NCBI RefSeq assembly: GCF_000521215.1
Contig: NZ_KI928919.1
Location: 70,574-134,573, forward strand
Source: Labrenzia sp. DG1229
Lineage (GTDB): Bacteria; Pseudomonadota; Alphaproteobacteria; Rhizobiales; Stappiaceae
Length of the DNA: 64,000 nt
Direction: 5' to 3'
Below the pieces are notes generated by a model that saw nothing but the letters and a program-made list of their open reading frames with translations, ran no database searches and was not told the origin of the DNA. The position numbers were made by a program, and so were the translations under genes. How positions within the stretch are numbered: position 1 is the stretch's first letter; each line of letters starts with the position of its first letter. Positions 8,680 to 17,526 of the stretch are shown here, in pieces.

Positions 8680-9003
8680 TTTTGCTACCCATAGTCTGTT
8701 CGATGCCGCGTGCCATTTTGTCCCGGCACGCTTGTTATGGTTGAACCGTAGCAGACACATGAGAATGTCGAGTTGAGTGCTTGAAGCGAATTTTCATAAA
8801 ATAAATCAGGTATTTAAATAGTATTTTTTGAAACATTGATTCAAATTTTATCTATGTTGCGGCAAGTGCCTGAAAACAGACCGGTTTTGCATTTTTTTCC
8901 CGGTTTGGTTTTAACCTTTATCGTTCGTTAAGCGCTGGCGCCGACAATGATCACACAGGAGTTGTAAGCGGAAGTATCCGCGATATTCGTTTGGTAGTGT
9001 AGA
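8680..9003. other. Divergent intergenic region between the DUF5330 gene and the DivJ-like gene
   Basis: It is markedly A/T-rich between 8780 and 8930, and must hold both divergent promoters. A TTAACC half-site (near 8911) resembles half of a CtrA box, but no full TTAA-N7-TTAA site was found, so CtrA control is only a suggestion. Confidence 0.4.
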
Positions 9004-10749
9004 GTGCGTAACCTTCTGAAAAAGATACATAATTTTTGGGAGCTCTGTGCGGCTCGTGTCGACGGAATGATTCACCCCTCGGCTGCGGCCGAGAATTTTT
9101 CGGCACCGTTGCATCGTTCGTTTCTGACAAGCTGTTTCTTGAGCGGGTCTGCGGCCCTGTTCATTCTGCCGTTGCATCTTGCTCTTGCCGGCGCACCTCA
9201 TGTCGCGACGATCCTGGTTCTGGCATGGATGCTGAGCCAATGGCCCATTGCGCACTACCTGTCGCGCTCCGGTGATCTGGACAAGGCGATAGCGGCGTCG
9301 TCGGGTCTTTTTGCCTTTTTTGTCGCCACCATCTGCATGATGACCGGCGGGGACAGTTCGTTTGCGCTGCTTTGGCTTCTTGTTCCTCCGATTGAGGCGG
9401 CATTCGCGTCAAGCAGAAGGGTCACAATCGGTATTGCTGCATTGTGCTGCGGCCTGTTCGGGTTCGTTTCGATATTCGCCGGTTATGTGCCGCAACTCAT
9501 GGTCCTTTCTCCAGAAACACGCTTGATAGCGACCGCTGCTGCCCTGGTCTATACAGGTATGCTGGCGGTTAGAATATCGCTTGACCGCAAGCGCGCGCGC
9601 GCAGCAGTTGCGGCTTCAGAGACGTTGCGACGTCGTGTTTGCGACAACATTTCCGAGGTTTTCTGTGAAATCGCTCAGGATGGTCGCGTGTCGGTCATCG
9701 GAGGCCCGGTTCGGAAAGTGTTGGGTTTTGTGCCGTCGACAACCGAAGCTGATTGGCTATTCCATCGGCTTCACGTTGCAGATCGGCCCAGCTTTCTGAG
9801 CAGACTCGCCGACGCCAAGGAAGTTCATGAAGCTTCCCTGTTCCAGGTCCGGTTCCGTGTCGGAAACAACCGGCCGGGAGACAACGGTCAGGCGACCTTT
9901 CGTGACTTCGAACTGATGCTGAGGCCTGCAGGTGAACAGGACAGCTGTGATGGTATCGGAACAGTGGTTCTCACCCTTCGCGACGTGGAAGGGGACAACA
10001 GGCTGCAAGGCGATCCGGAAACCGAGACCGAAAAGGGGCGCGGTGGCAACATTCGCTGGAACATCATCGAAGAAGCCGGTGCATCGGTACAGGCACAAAT
10101 GTCCGAAATAGTTGATCTTGCCACGATGGTGGAAACCAGGGGCAAGTCCCTATCAGAAGGCAGCTTGCATCAGACTGCGCAGCGTATCAGGTCCGCCGGA
10201 AACCGCAGTTCAGAATCCTTGAGTGCAATTCTTGATCTTGTGCCCGGAGAGGCGACACACGCGGCATCGGACCTTTGTAATGTCGATGTCGCCGACTGCC
10301 TTAGACACAGCAGCAACCTCATCAATCCGCTTGCCGAACGGCTGAGGGTCGGAATTGAAATAAACACGGATCCGGGCCTTCCCAACGCGCTTGTCGACAA
10401 GAAGAAGTTTCGGCAGGCGCTTCACCTGATACTCTCTGAAATGGTGGAGACCACCGGGGCTGGTGGAAGTGTCAAGGTTTCAGTCAATCCGGTCGAGAGC
10501 GGACTGGAAATAATACTGACAGCGGTCAACCGGCAATCGAGCACCAACTGGAATTCGGAAGGATCGCAAGGCGTGTTCGAGCAGGCTTCGGATTTGCTTG
10601 CGCAATCAGGTTCGGTTCTCAATTTCCGGTCAGCGCTTGGCCAAGGCGAGAGCGTCGTTGTGGCGGTACCCGTGCGCTTCGAAAGGAACGTGTGTGGCAA
10701 TACGGCCGGCGCCGCCGGGACCGCCGGACAGCTGGCGCGAACGGCATAG
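9004..10749 (+). CDS. DivJ-like membrane sensor protein with degenerate histidine kinase core
   Basis: Encodes 581 aa from a GTG start; an ATG at 9067 is the alternative. The N-terminal half, with the stretch ARVDGMIHPSAAA and about six membrane helices (residues 40-190), resembles the DivJ cell-cycle kinase of Caulobacter and rhizobia. A PAS-like segment follows (about 210-325). The kinase core is eroded. The H-box region (about 353-375, IIEEAGASVQAQMSEIVDLA) has no phospho-acceptor His, the N-box (LHLILSEMVETT) lacks its Asn, and the DxGxG box is missing (LEIILTAVNRQSS). Only a relic of the final strand (LGQGESVVVAVPV) remains. It therefore probably does not autophosphorylate and may act as a DivL-like pseudokinase. 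The downstream gene starts 5 bp later. Confidence 0.8.
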   Translation: MRNLLKKIHNFWELCAARVDGMIHPSAAAENFSAPLHRSFLTSCFLSGSAALFILPLHLALAGAPHVATILVLAWMLSQWPIAHYLSRSGDLDKAIAASSGLFAFFVATICMMTGGDSSFALLWLLVPPIEAAFASSRRVTIGIAALCCGLFGFVSIFAGYVPQLMVLSPETRLIATAAALVYTGMLAVRISLDRKRARAAVAASETLRRRVCDNISEVFCEIAQDGRVSVIGGPVRKVLGFVPSTTEADWLFHRLHVADRPSFLSRLADAKEVHEASLFQVRFRVGNNRPGDNGQATFRDFELMLRPAGEQDSCDGIGTVVLTLRDVEGDNRLQGDPETETEKGRGGNIRWNIIEEAGASVQAQMSEIVDLATMVETRGKSLSEGSLHQTAQRIRSAGNRSSESLSAILDLVPGEATHAASDLCNVDVADCLRHSSNLINPLAERLRVGIEINTDPGLPNALVDKKKFRQALHLILSEMVETTGAGGSVKVSVNPVESGLEIILTAVNRQSSTNWNSEGSQGVFEQASDLLAQSGSVLNFRSALGQGESVVVAVPVRFERNVCGNTAGAAGTAGQLARTA

Positions 10750-10754
10750 GCGGC

Positions 10755-11507
10755 ATGATGGCAAAATCAAAAACAAAAGCGACTCCGCCCAAAGCACAAG
10801 AAACGCTTATGGCGAAGGCCGGACACCTGGCGTTGGACAATCCTGTTGCTGCCGGGGGCACCGTAGTAATGGGGCTGACGGCCTGTCTGATCATCGCCAA
10901 TGCATTAGGCCTGCAGCCCGGCCGCCACCCGGCACCGATCTTTGCGACACGCGATCGTCCGAATGCTCTACGGATCCCCGAACCTGATGACCGGCGCAGC
11001 GGCTTGCAGGTTCAGGAAATCTCGACCCTTGTGCTCGACCTGCAGATTTCGCTTCGAAGGATAGGACTTTACGAAGGCCCCCTCGACGGGCTCAGCGGGC
11101 CTGCAACGGAGCGCGCCATACGCGCCTTTGAGCGCCGTGCGGGGCAAGCGGAAACTGGCAAGGCTCATGAAGGCCTGCTCGCCCTGATCCTGATGCACGG
11201 CGACGAACCAGCCGAATCATTTGTTCCGGTCCCGCGTGCCAAGCCGGGATTTTCCGGCACTTTTGTGCAAGACGTACCGGCCACTTCGGATGTCGATGTC
11301 GACGCCGATCCGCAACTCATGAGGATCCAGAAAGCCTTGTCAGACCTAGGCTACGGGCCGTTGAAAGCTGACGGTGTCATGGGTTCCAATACGACGGCCG
11401 CCATCAAGCGTTTCGAGCTGGACCGTGGTCTGCCGTTAACCGGGGAGCCCGGTTCGAAAACGATCGAGAATCTGGAAATGATCAGTGGCCGGAGTCTGTC
11501 CAGCTAA
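10755..11507 (+). CDS. Membrane-anchored protein with two peptidoglycan-binding domains
   Basis: Encodes 250 aa from the ATG at 10755. A GTG at 10692 would extend the frame into the upstream gene with a basic, low-quality tail and was not chosen. One membrane helix (about residues 32-55) is followed by a periplasmic part with two PG_binding_1 repeats (PF01471), roughly residues 90-145 (LQISLRRIGLYEGPLDGLSG) and 190-248 (IQKALSDLGYGPLKADGVMG). No hydrolase domain is attached, so it is likely a wall-sensing or anchoring protein. It sits between the DivJ-like pseudokinase and the DUF1491 gene, so a role linking envelope state to cell-cycle signalling is a reasonable hypothesis. Confidence 0.88.
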   Translation: MMAKSKTKATPPKAQETLMAKAGHLALDNPVAAGGTVVMGLTACLIIANALGLQPGRHPAPIFATRDRPNALRIPEPDDRRSGLQVQEISTLVLDLQISLRRIGLYEGPLDGLSGPATERAIRAFERRAGQAETGKAHEGLLALILMHGDEPAESFVPVPRAKPGFSGTFVQDVPATSDVDVDADPQLMRIQKALSDLGYGPLKADGVMGSNTTAAIKRFELDRGLPLTGEPGSKTIENLEMISGRSLSS

Positions 11508-11590
11508 TTGCCAAGACCCTTGAATCGGCTTAAGTCCGACTCCAGCCAGGAGTGCGGTCGTGGCTAAACCTGTCCAGAGACGGATTTGAG

Positions 11591-11974
11591 ATGCGGGTCA
11601 CTTCGGAATTTTTCGTCAGCGCACTTGTTCGCCGAACTTTCGGTGAAGGAGGCTTTGCAGCAATTTCCAGACGTGGTGCGGAAGAAGCCGGTGCAGTCTT
11701 TGTCTGTGTTGACCGGCTTGACGGAACCTACGACCTCTACGGGCCGGCGCCTCAAGCCATGTTCCAGGAACAGCCGCTGGGACGTCTTTTCGAAAGCGTT
11801 CTGGCGCAATGCGAAAAATCTGCAATCGATATTCGATTGCAGAAAGAAGCCCGCATGGATCCCGATTATTGGCTGGTCGAAATCGAAGCCCGGAACGGTG
11901 ACATCGACCTGCCAATCGCGCGCGAAGAAGACGAGAAAAAAAACGTTTCCGGCTCGGATATCTTCCGGATCTAG
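11591..11974 (+). CDS. DUF1491 family protein
   Basis: Encodes 127 aa from the ATG at 11591; an upstream ATG at 11552 adds 13 residues not found in the family. Signature segments are MRVTSEFFVSALVRRTFGEG, then GAEEAGAVFVCVDR and ARMDPDYWLVEIEAR. DUF1491 proteins are small soluble alphaproteobacterial proteins of unknown function that are often next to a divJ-type kinase gene, as here. The gene ends 17 bp from the end of the convergent DUF2336 gene. Confidence 0.9.
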   Translation: MRVTSEFFVSALVRRTFGEGGFAAISRRGAEEAGAVFVCVDRLDGTYDLYGPAPQAMFQEQPLGRLFESVLAQCEKSAIDIRLQKEARMDPDYWLVEIEARNGDIDLPIAREEDEKKNVSGSDIFRI

Positions 11975-11991
11975 GACGTTTTCATATCTGC

Positions 11992-13158
11992 TCAGCCTTC
12001 GCTTGATTTTGCGAAACGTACCTTTTTCCTGGTATTCGTTCCACGGTCGGCCAGAGGCGTCTTGACCGGCAGCTTGCGGCCCGATGCATCCTGATATTGA
12101 GAAGAATGGCGGGCAGCGGTTCTCTGATTGCCCTGATCGTGCAAAAGCCATTGTCCGACCAGTGCTTCCGCGGCTCCGTTGCTAAGGGTGCGGTGCATTC
12201 TCAAGAGACCGCGCAGATCGATGAGCTGCGTGTTTTTTCCCAGCATTCTGACGAGGATTGTTGTCGTCTCGAACTCTGGCATACCAAGCGCCTTGAGGCC
12301 GATTGTCAGACCTTCTCCCTGGTCCTCGTGCATCAGAAGATTGCAAGTTGATCTGGACAAACCAAGGGATTGGCTCAGCAACGTGGCAAAACTGGTTCTG
12401 TTCTGATCAAGCGCGGCTTTCACCAGGGATTCCTGGATCTGAAGACGGTTCATATCGGGTCGCTGAGACATTGTTCCACCTGGTGTCTGAGCCTGTTTGA
12501 CGAGGCTGGTCATTTCGGCTGTGGCGATCGCCTGCTTTTTCAGGGGCGCCGGCAGATGCAGGAACTGACCCATCAGGCCATCGGGATGAAGGGCATCCCT
12601 GCCGGCAAGTTCCAGGCCGAGGGTCGCGACGATTTCGCTTCTTCGGCTGAGTTTTGCCTGATGTGTCTTGCTGAGCGTGATGTCATCGCGCCCAAGCAGG
12701 ATTTTGATGACGCTGGCCTCGGCATGGTCGCACAGGGCATCGATCACCGATTCGCGTAGTGACGGTCGTTCTGCAATTGCCTGTCTCGATAACTCCGGAC
12801 CACTGATGGCAAGTGCCTTGAGGAGATCCACAGAAAGCCGCGGACTGTTGCGAAGCGCAGGAGCGGCGGTCTGGGCATCGTCATCCCGCGCGAGAACCTC
12901 CTGCAGATCGTCCGGTATTTCGGCGTGACCAGACAGAAGTTTTGAAATTTCGCGACGATCTTCAGTGGGAGTGTCCGGCAGGAGATTTCGCGCCAGTTCC
13001 AGAAAAATCCCAGTTTCTTCAACGGTATGCTTCCTGCGTCCGACAAAGATCTCCGTGGCAGAAAGCAAAATATGCCGAGCAGAACGAGACGCGGACCTTC
13101 TGCGGGACGCCTTTGTTGCTGGCGGCTCTTTTGGATTGAAACGTTGGCTTTGGCGCAT
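11992..13158 (-). CDS. DUF2336 domain-containing protein (HEAT-like repeats)
   Basis: Encodes 388 aa with no signal peptide or membrane helix. The N terminus is strongly basic (residues 1-30). Residues about 45-330 form alpha-helical repeats of the DUF2336 type (PF10098), such as LSVDLLKALAISGPELSRQAIAE and LLGRDDITLSKTHQAKLSRRSE. The C-terminal tail is again basic. DUF2336 proteins are widespread in alphaproteobacteria and lack an assigned function; a regulatory or scaffolding role is likely from the fold. It stands alone and convergent to the DUF1491 gene. Confidence 0.88.
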   Translation of the reverse strand: MRQSQRFNPKEPPATKASRRRSASRSARHILLSATEIFVGRRKHTVEETGIFLELARNLLPDTPTEDRREISKLLSGHAEIPDDLQEVLARDDDAQTAAPALRNSPRLSVDLLKALAISGPELSRQAIAERPSLRESVIDALCDHAEASVIKILLGRDDITLSKTHQAKLSRRSEIVATLGLELAGRDALHPDGLMGQFLHLPAPLKKQAIATAEMTSLVKQAQTPGGTMSQRPDMNRLQIQESLVKAALDQNRTSFATLLSQSLGLSRSTCNLLMHEDQGEGLTIGLKALGMPEFETTTILVRMLGKNTQLIDLRGLLRMHRTLSNGAAEALVGQWLLHDQGNQRTAARHSSQYQDASGRKLPVKTPLADRGTNTRKKVRFAKSSEG

Positions 13159-13350
13159 GACACCCGTCTACAAAATACGAAAGACCGATCGACCGTCGAA
13201 AGTTGTTTCCTTCAAATTGCAGCAAAAGCGTTAGCATGCTGTTAACCCTGACAGCTTCTTAATGAGCTTTCAGGAAGTAATGCGTCGCCCGTTTGACCGT
13301 TTCCTCCCGGTAGTACGCCGGAGAGGCGACCGGAACCGAAGGAGGAGACG

Positions 13351-13560
13351 ATGGGCACCTTGTTGGATTTTTCGTCCGCTCAACGGCCCACTGCGCGTGT
13401 GGGTCAACGTTCAAAACGGCAACGATCAGAGAGCCTGGAGAGCTTTGGAGAGGTTATCCTCTTTCCAGGTGTCCGTTACGAGCATCACGACCTTGATCTT
13501 GCCGCACGAATCGCGACCATCGGTAAGGCAGCTGGACCTGCTGGTTCCGACAAGGACTGA
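13351..13560 (+). CDS. Small conserved-type hypothetical protein (69 aa)
   Basis: Encodes 69 aa and is preceded by an excellent ribosome site, AAGGAGGAGACG directly before the ATG. The first half is basic and polar. The second half holds VILFPGVRYEHHDLDLAARI, a pattern I recall from short uncharacterised proteins of rhizobia-like bacteria with a [F/P]xGVRYER motif. There is no membrane helix. The next gene starts 76 bp downstream. Function unknown; the main support is the ribosome site and the motif. Confidence 0.65.
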   Translation: MGTLLDFSSAQRPTARVGQRSKRQRSESLESFGEVILFPGVRYEHHDLDLAARIATIGKAAGPAGSDKD

Positions 13561-13636
13561 CGGTCCAAGCCTTTCCAGCCGCTTCGGGGTGTAATGCCCG
13601 AACAACGAATGCGTTTGCGGTCTGGAGACACGCCCG

Positions 13637-14500
13637 ATGGGCTATGGCAATGCGGTTCAGAAAAGCCCTGCCTTGAACGAAAGGCAGAGGTTCGGAGTCG
13701 ATCGGGGGTGGCTTCGAGCCATCGTGTTGACGTCTGTTCTGGTACTGGCTGCGTGCACACGCCCAACAGGCGATTTCGACCGGGCAAGACCTTCGGTCAT
13801 TCACGATGATCTTATGCCGGCTGTCGGAGAAAATGCCGCCCGGTTGCGGGGCGACCCCGTTTCGAAATTCAATTACACGAATGATGAAAAACTGCTTCGC
13901 GACCGGGGGTGGACGCTGATCCGTCCACCATGGACCAAGGACTGGATCGGTGGGACAATGGTAGAATTGTCGCGTACACGCGTCCTGCCGGAAACAGAAG
14001 GTCGGGTGCCGCCTGACCTCTACCTGATCTATCTGCGTTCCGACAAGTTTAGGTCATCCGATGCGCGCTACGACAAGATCGCTGCCGACGCGACCGGAGA
14101 TGCATCACTGGTCATGCCATTTTGTGAAGTTGCGCTGCGCGTTCAAAAAGCTGACGACGAGCGGCTGAGAGTGCTGAGAAACCAGAAAGTCACCACCGAG
14201 GAAACCTACGACGGTGCCAAGGCACGGGTTTGGGAAAACCGGGTCATGATAAAATGGGTCGGGCAGGCACTGCGTTACAGGATCATTGCCTACAAGAAAG
14301 CCCTCAAGGGACTTGAAATCGAAACTCCGAGCCAGGACAGGGTCTGGAAGGTCAACAACGCCATCCGGGAGCTGGAAGGCCAGGTCCGCCTTGCAGAAGC
14401 CAGCTGTGAGGCGAACAACCGCTATGGTCAGGAAAAGCCGGCCAAGAAATCCCGGATCTACACGGGTTGGGGGAACGAGCGGCCGCCCGTTCAGAAGTGA
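13637..14500 (+). CDS. Predicted lipoprotein of unknown function
   Basis: Encodes 287 aa. A basic N terminus and a hydrophobic stretch lead to the lipobox VLAAC (cysteine near residue 40), so it should be lipid-anchored in the envelope. The 20 or more residues before the hydrophobic core are long for a signal peptide, so the start may lie further in. The mature part is soluble with mixed structure (PPDLYLIYLRSDKFRSSDARY) and a helical, Lys/Arg-rich C-terminal half. I recognise no known domain. Confidence 0.7.
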   Translation: MGYGNAVQKSPALNERQRFGVDRGWLRAIVLTSVLVLAACTRPTGDFDRARPSVIHDDLMPAVGENAARLRGDPVSKFNYTNDEKLLRDRGWTLIRPPWTKDWIGGTMVELSRTRVLPETEGRVPPDLYLIYLRSDKFRSSDARYDKIAADATGDASLVMPFCEVALRVQKADDERLRVLRNQKVTTEETYDGAKARVWENRVMIKWVGQALRYRIIAYKKALKGLEIETPSQDRVWKVNNAIRELEGQVRLAEASCEANNRYGQEKPAKKSRIYTGWGNERPPVQK

Positions 14501-14669
14501 TTTCACGCAACTCAACATTGATCTGACGGGAAAATAGACCGGGCTGTGATTGCACTTTTGCGAGAGCGGCAGTATTGCAGGGTGAAGTGACCGCGTGGAA
14601 GCAGATTGACCCTTGTCCGCGACGTCGGTCCCTTGTTATTTGCAGACCCGGAACGTTTCAGGAGCTTTC

Positions 14670-16241
14670 ATGAACCAGGGTGTAACGCAGCTTGTACAGG
14701 AAGCACTTAGCCACCAGCACGCTGGACGTATTCCCATAGCCCTGAACATGTTCGAAGAGGTCTTGCGTCTCGACCCTCGCAATCCGCAGGCAAATTTTTC
14801 ACTCGGAATTGCAGCTTACCAGGAAGGCGAGATCGGCCTTGCCATCGAGCGGCTGCAGATTGCCGCGCGCAAAGCAGCGAAGCATCCGCAGGTGCATCAG
14901 CTCCTCGGTCTGGCGCTGATGAATGCCGGAGATCTTGAGGGTGCACAATCATCGCTCAAGAAAGCTGTGTCTCTAGCGCCCAAGGAAGCCGATTTTCACG
15001 CACAGCTTGGAGACCTCTACAGGGCCAGGAGGCAAGCCGTTCTGTCGCGTCAAAGCTATCTGCGGGCTCTGAAACTGGATCCGGAAAACGGATACGGCCT
15101 GGTGGGAATGGGCCAACTGGAGGTGACGGTCGGGAATATCGATGCGGCAATCGAGTGGTTCGAAAAGGCGATTGCCTGCAAGAAGGAACTGCCGACAGCG
15201 TTTCAATGCCTCAGCCTTGCAAAGACTTTCAAGGAAAAACCGGCAGAGCTTGACCAGATCGAGTCGCTTACAAATGACGGCGTCCCCCGTCCGGGACCCG
15301 AGCAGGCCAATCTGCACTGGGCAGCAGGGAAGATCTATCACGACATCGGCGACACTTCCCGTGGTCTGGAGCATTATCAAAAGGCACGGACGCTGCACTA
15401 TCCGCCATTTGATCCCGGTGCCTATGAAGATCGAATTGCGTTCATGAAAGATGTCTTCAACGAGGATTTTTTCTCAAGCCGGGCGGATTTGGCCAATACC
15501 TCCGACAAGCCCGTCTTCATCTTCGGATTGCCCAGGTCCGGCACCACGCTGGTGGAGCAGATCGTTAGTTGCCATTCCCGTGCTTCAAGCGGTGGTGAAA
15601 TCCAGTTCTTCAGGCATCTGCAGGAGGATATCGGTTTGAAAGGGCAGCCGAGCGCAGTCCTGGAAAACCGCCTGAAGAGCATGGAGCCAAAGGAATTCAA
15701 GCGCATTGCCCGCAGATATCTGGAGGTGCTGGAGGGTGTCGACAGGCGAGCAGACCGTGTGACAGACAAGATGCCTCACAATTATGAAATGCTCTGGCTG
15801 ATGAGTGTGCTGTTTCCCAAGGCAGCGTTCGTTCATTGCTACAGGTCTCCGGCCGATACGTGCATTTCATTGCTGTCGCATCCGCTTTCGCCGGCCCACA
15901 ACTATGCCCTGACCCAGGATACGGTCGGGCGCTACTACCGCACTTATGCCTCCTTGATGGAGCATTGGGAGAACGTGGTTCCGGTCAATCTTCATACGCT
16001 GACCTACGAAACGCTTGTCGACAATCAACGCAGTGAGAGCGAAGTTCTGCTATCGCATGCCGGACTTGACTGGGAAGACAGTTGTCTTGAGTTCTACAAA
16101 AGTGACAGCCCGGTAACGACATTTTCCAACACGCAGGTGCGCCGGCCGATCTTCAGATCGTCGCTGGGACGATGGCAAGGCAAGGAAGCGCATTACAGAG
16201 ATCTGCTTGACGCGCTCGGTCCGCTGGCACCGCAAGTTTGA
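14670..16241 (+). CDS. TPR domain-sulfotransferase fusion protein
   Basis: Encodes 523 aa from the ATG at 14670, which has CAGGAG 6 nt upstream; a TTG at 14613 was rejected. Residues about 5-230 are TPR repeats (for example AGRIPIALNMFEEVLRLDPRNPQAN). Residues about 275-510 are a sulfotransferase domain (PF13469) with the 5'-phosphosulfate loop FGLPRSGTTLVEQI and the later FVHCYRSPADTCIS region that contacts the 3'-phosphate of PAPS. No signal peptide, so it should be cytoplasmic. The TPR part probably recruits the acceptor. The acceptor (protein, lipid or polysaccharide) is unknown, and no biosynthetic cluster surrounds it. Confidence 0.9.
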   Translation: MNQGVTQLVQEALSHQHAGRIPIALNMFEEVLRLDPRNPQANFSLGIAAYQEGEIGLAIERLQIAARKAAKHPQVHQLLGLALMNAGDLEGAQSSLKKAVSLAPKEADFHAQLGDLYRARRQAVLSRQSYLRALKLDPENGYGLVGMGQLEVTVGNIDAAIEWFEKAIACKKELPTAFQCLSLAKTFKEKPAELDQIESLTNDGVPRPGPEQANLHWAAGKIYHDIGDTSRGLEHYQKARTLHYPPFDPGAYEDRIAFMKDVFNEDFFSSRADLANTSDKPVFIFGLPRSGTTLVEQIVSCHSRASSGGEIQFFRHLQEDIGLKGQPSAVLENRLKSMEPKEFKRIARRYLEVLEGVDRRADRVTDKMPHNYEMLWLMSVLFPKAAFVHCYRSPADTCISLLSHPLSPAHNYALTQDTVGRYYRTYASLMEHWENVVPVNLHTLTYETLVDNQRSESEVLLSHAGLDWEDSCLEFYKSDSPVTTFSNTQVRRPIFRSSLGRWQGKEAHYRDLLDALGPLAPQV

Positions 16242-16272
16242 TCGTTCCGGATTTACAGACGTCCCGCCTGCG

Positions 16273-16833
16273 TTATCCGATCGTTCCGCAGGTGGCGGAC
16301 AACAGTGCCTGATCGAGAGCGTTTGCCCTTGATGGGTGAGGCACATGAGCCCGCAGGAGCGCAAAACCGCTGATATCAGCCGTTTCGATAACGATAAGGT
16401 CTTCCAGGTTTTCCGGTGGATTTTCCCGCAGGATCGACAACTGAGCGGGTGTAAGGACCAGCATGGACAGTCGTTCGGCACCCGCTGTTCGATTGTTCAG
16501 GCTGTAGACGGCTTCTCCGGCTGAATTGAACAATCCTATCGACCAGAAGGATGTTGGAATACTGGCATCGAAGAGGACCGGTCCGTCGGCGAGCTGAAAC
16601 CGGCAGGTGGCATGTTTCATGGCCGGATCGAGATCCGGAAGAGCTTCCTGCTGCGGACGGACGTCAGGAAGCAGGTTGAATTCCCGGTCGGGTCCATAGG
16701 ATGCAATGTTGTCATAGGCGCTGTGCTGCACATTCAGCGGAATTCCCATTACCACCAGAATGTGGACGATTGTTGCAAGAAAGAGAACGGAAAAGACAGC
16801 GAGCGTGATTGAAAAGCGCGGGGACAGCGTCAT
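16273..16833 (-). CDS. DUF1254-type membrane-anchored protein
   Basis: Encodes 186 aa from the ATG at 16833 (a GTG two codons earlier is possible). One N-terminal membrane helix (about residues 8-33, ITLAVFSVLFLATIVHILVV) is followed by a periplasmic domain with YDNIASYGPDREFNLLPDV and SFWSIGLFNSAGEAVYSLNN, matching the short DUF1254 proteins that pair with DUF1214 proteins in rhizobia-like genomes. The start overlaps, by ATGA, the stop of the restored DUF1214 frame just upstream, so it is coupled to that gene. Function unknown; location next to a peptidoglycan synthase suggests an envelope role. Confidence 0.8.
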   Translation of the reverse strand: MTLSPRFSITLAVFSVLFLATIVHILVVMGIPLNVQHSAYDNIASYGPDREFNLLPDVRPQQEALPDLDPAMKHATCRFQLADGPVLFDASIPTSFWSIGLFNSAGEAVYSLNNRTAGAERLSMLVLTPAQLSILRENPPENLEDLIVIETADISGFALLRAHVPHPSRANALDQALLSATCGTIG

Positions 16834-17526
16834 GGGCACCCCAATCTTTCAATCACCGGCAGTGTAATTCCGTCCAGTGCCGCACCGGTCGTTACCGGAG
16901 CATCATATAGCCGTAACACGAAGCGCATGCCATCACTCGCATTTGCGCTGGCCGCGACGGCGGACAACCTACGGTTTCCCGAATGCGGATCGTCGGCCGT
17001 ACGTTAATTCGAAGGACCCGTCCGGATTGCGCAACAGGTTCTGGCTGTCGAGATGGACCCTGCCGGGACGGGTCTCCACCAGGTGTCCGTCACCGTCCGT
17101 TGCCGTCATTGTCCAAAGCCTTGCCGTAGGCGTTTGGCCGGAAATCCGGTAGATACAGGTTGGATCGAGCAAGTGCCCCGACCTGTCTTCGCGGGCGACG
17201 AGTGCCAGTCCTTCGCCCGAAGCCAGCGGAACGACAGCGCCTCTCGTATAGATTGCAACCGAATACGGGTCGGCTTCTGCCGTTCCGGCTTTCGGATAGG
17301 CCCGCCAGGAACCGATTGTGACAGCGTTCAAAGGCTGTTCGCGCTCGATCATGATGTAGGCCGAGCCGATGCCCAGAAGCGACGCAAGTACCACGATCAA
17401 TGTCAGGAATGTCAGCGTTCTCAACGGATGGCTCCGATGAGGTCGAATGGCTCGGGGCAAATCCTGTTTTTGCCAGTCCGCTTCGCCGAAATGTGTTTCC
17501 TGAGAGGGCAAAATGGTGCCGTTCAT
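16830..17526 (-). pseudogene. DUF1214 domain protein gene, broken by a +1 frameshift
   Basis: The gene starts at 17526, overlapping the PBP stop by ATGA, with one membrane helix (LIVVLASLLGIGSAYIMI) and a clear DUF1214 domain (LDPTCIYRISGQTPTARLWT). As read, it stops at 16969 after SFELTYGRRSAFGKP, about 45 residues short of the family. Continuing in the +1 frame from the GGG at 16978-16980 gives DGMRFVLRLYDAPVTTGAAL and on to a TGA at 16830-16832 that overlaps the DUF1254 start, the expected family ending and gene junction. One extra base in the GGGAAA tract explains everything. It could be a real mutation, a sequencing error in a homopolymer, or slippage during translation. Confidence 0.82.
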
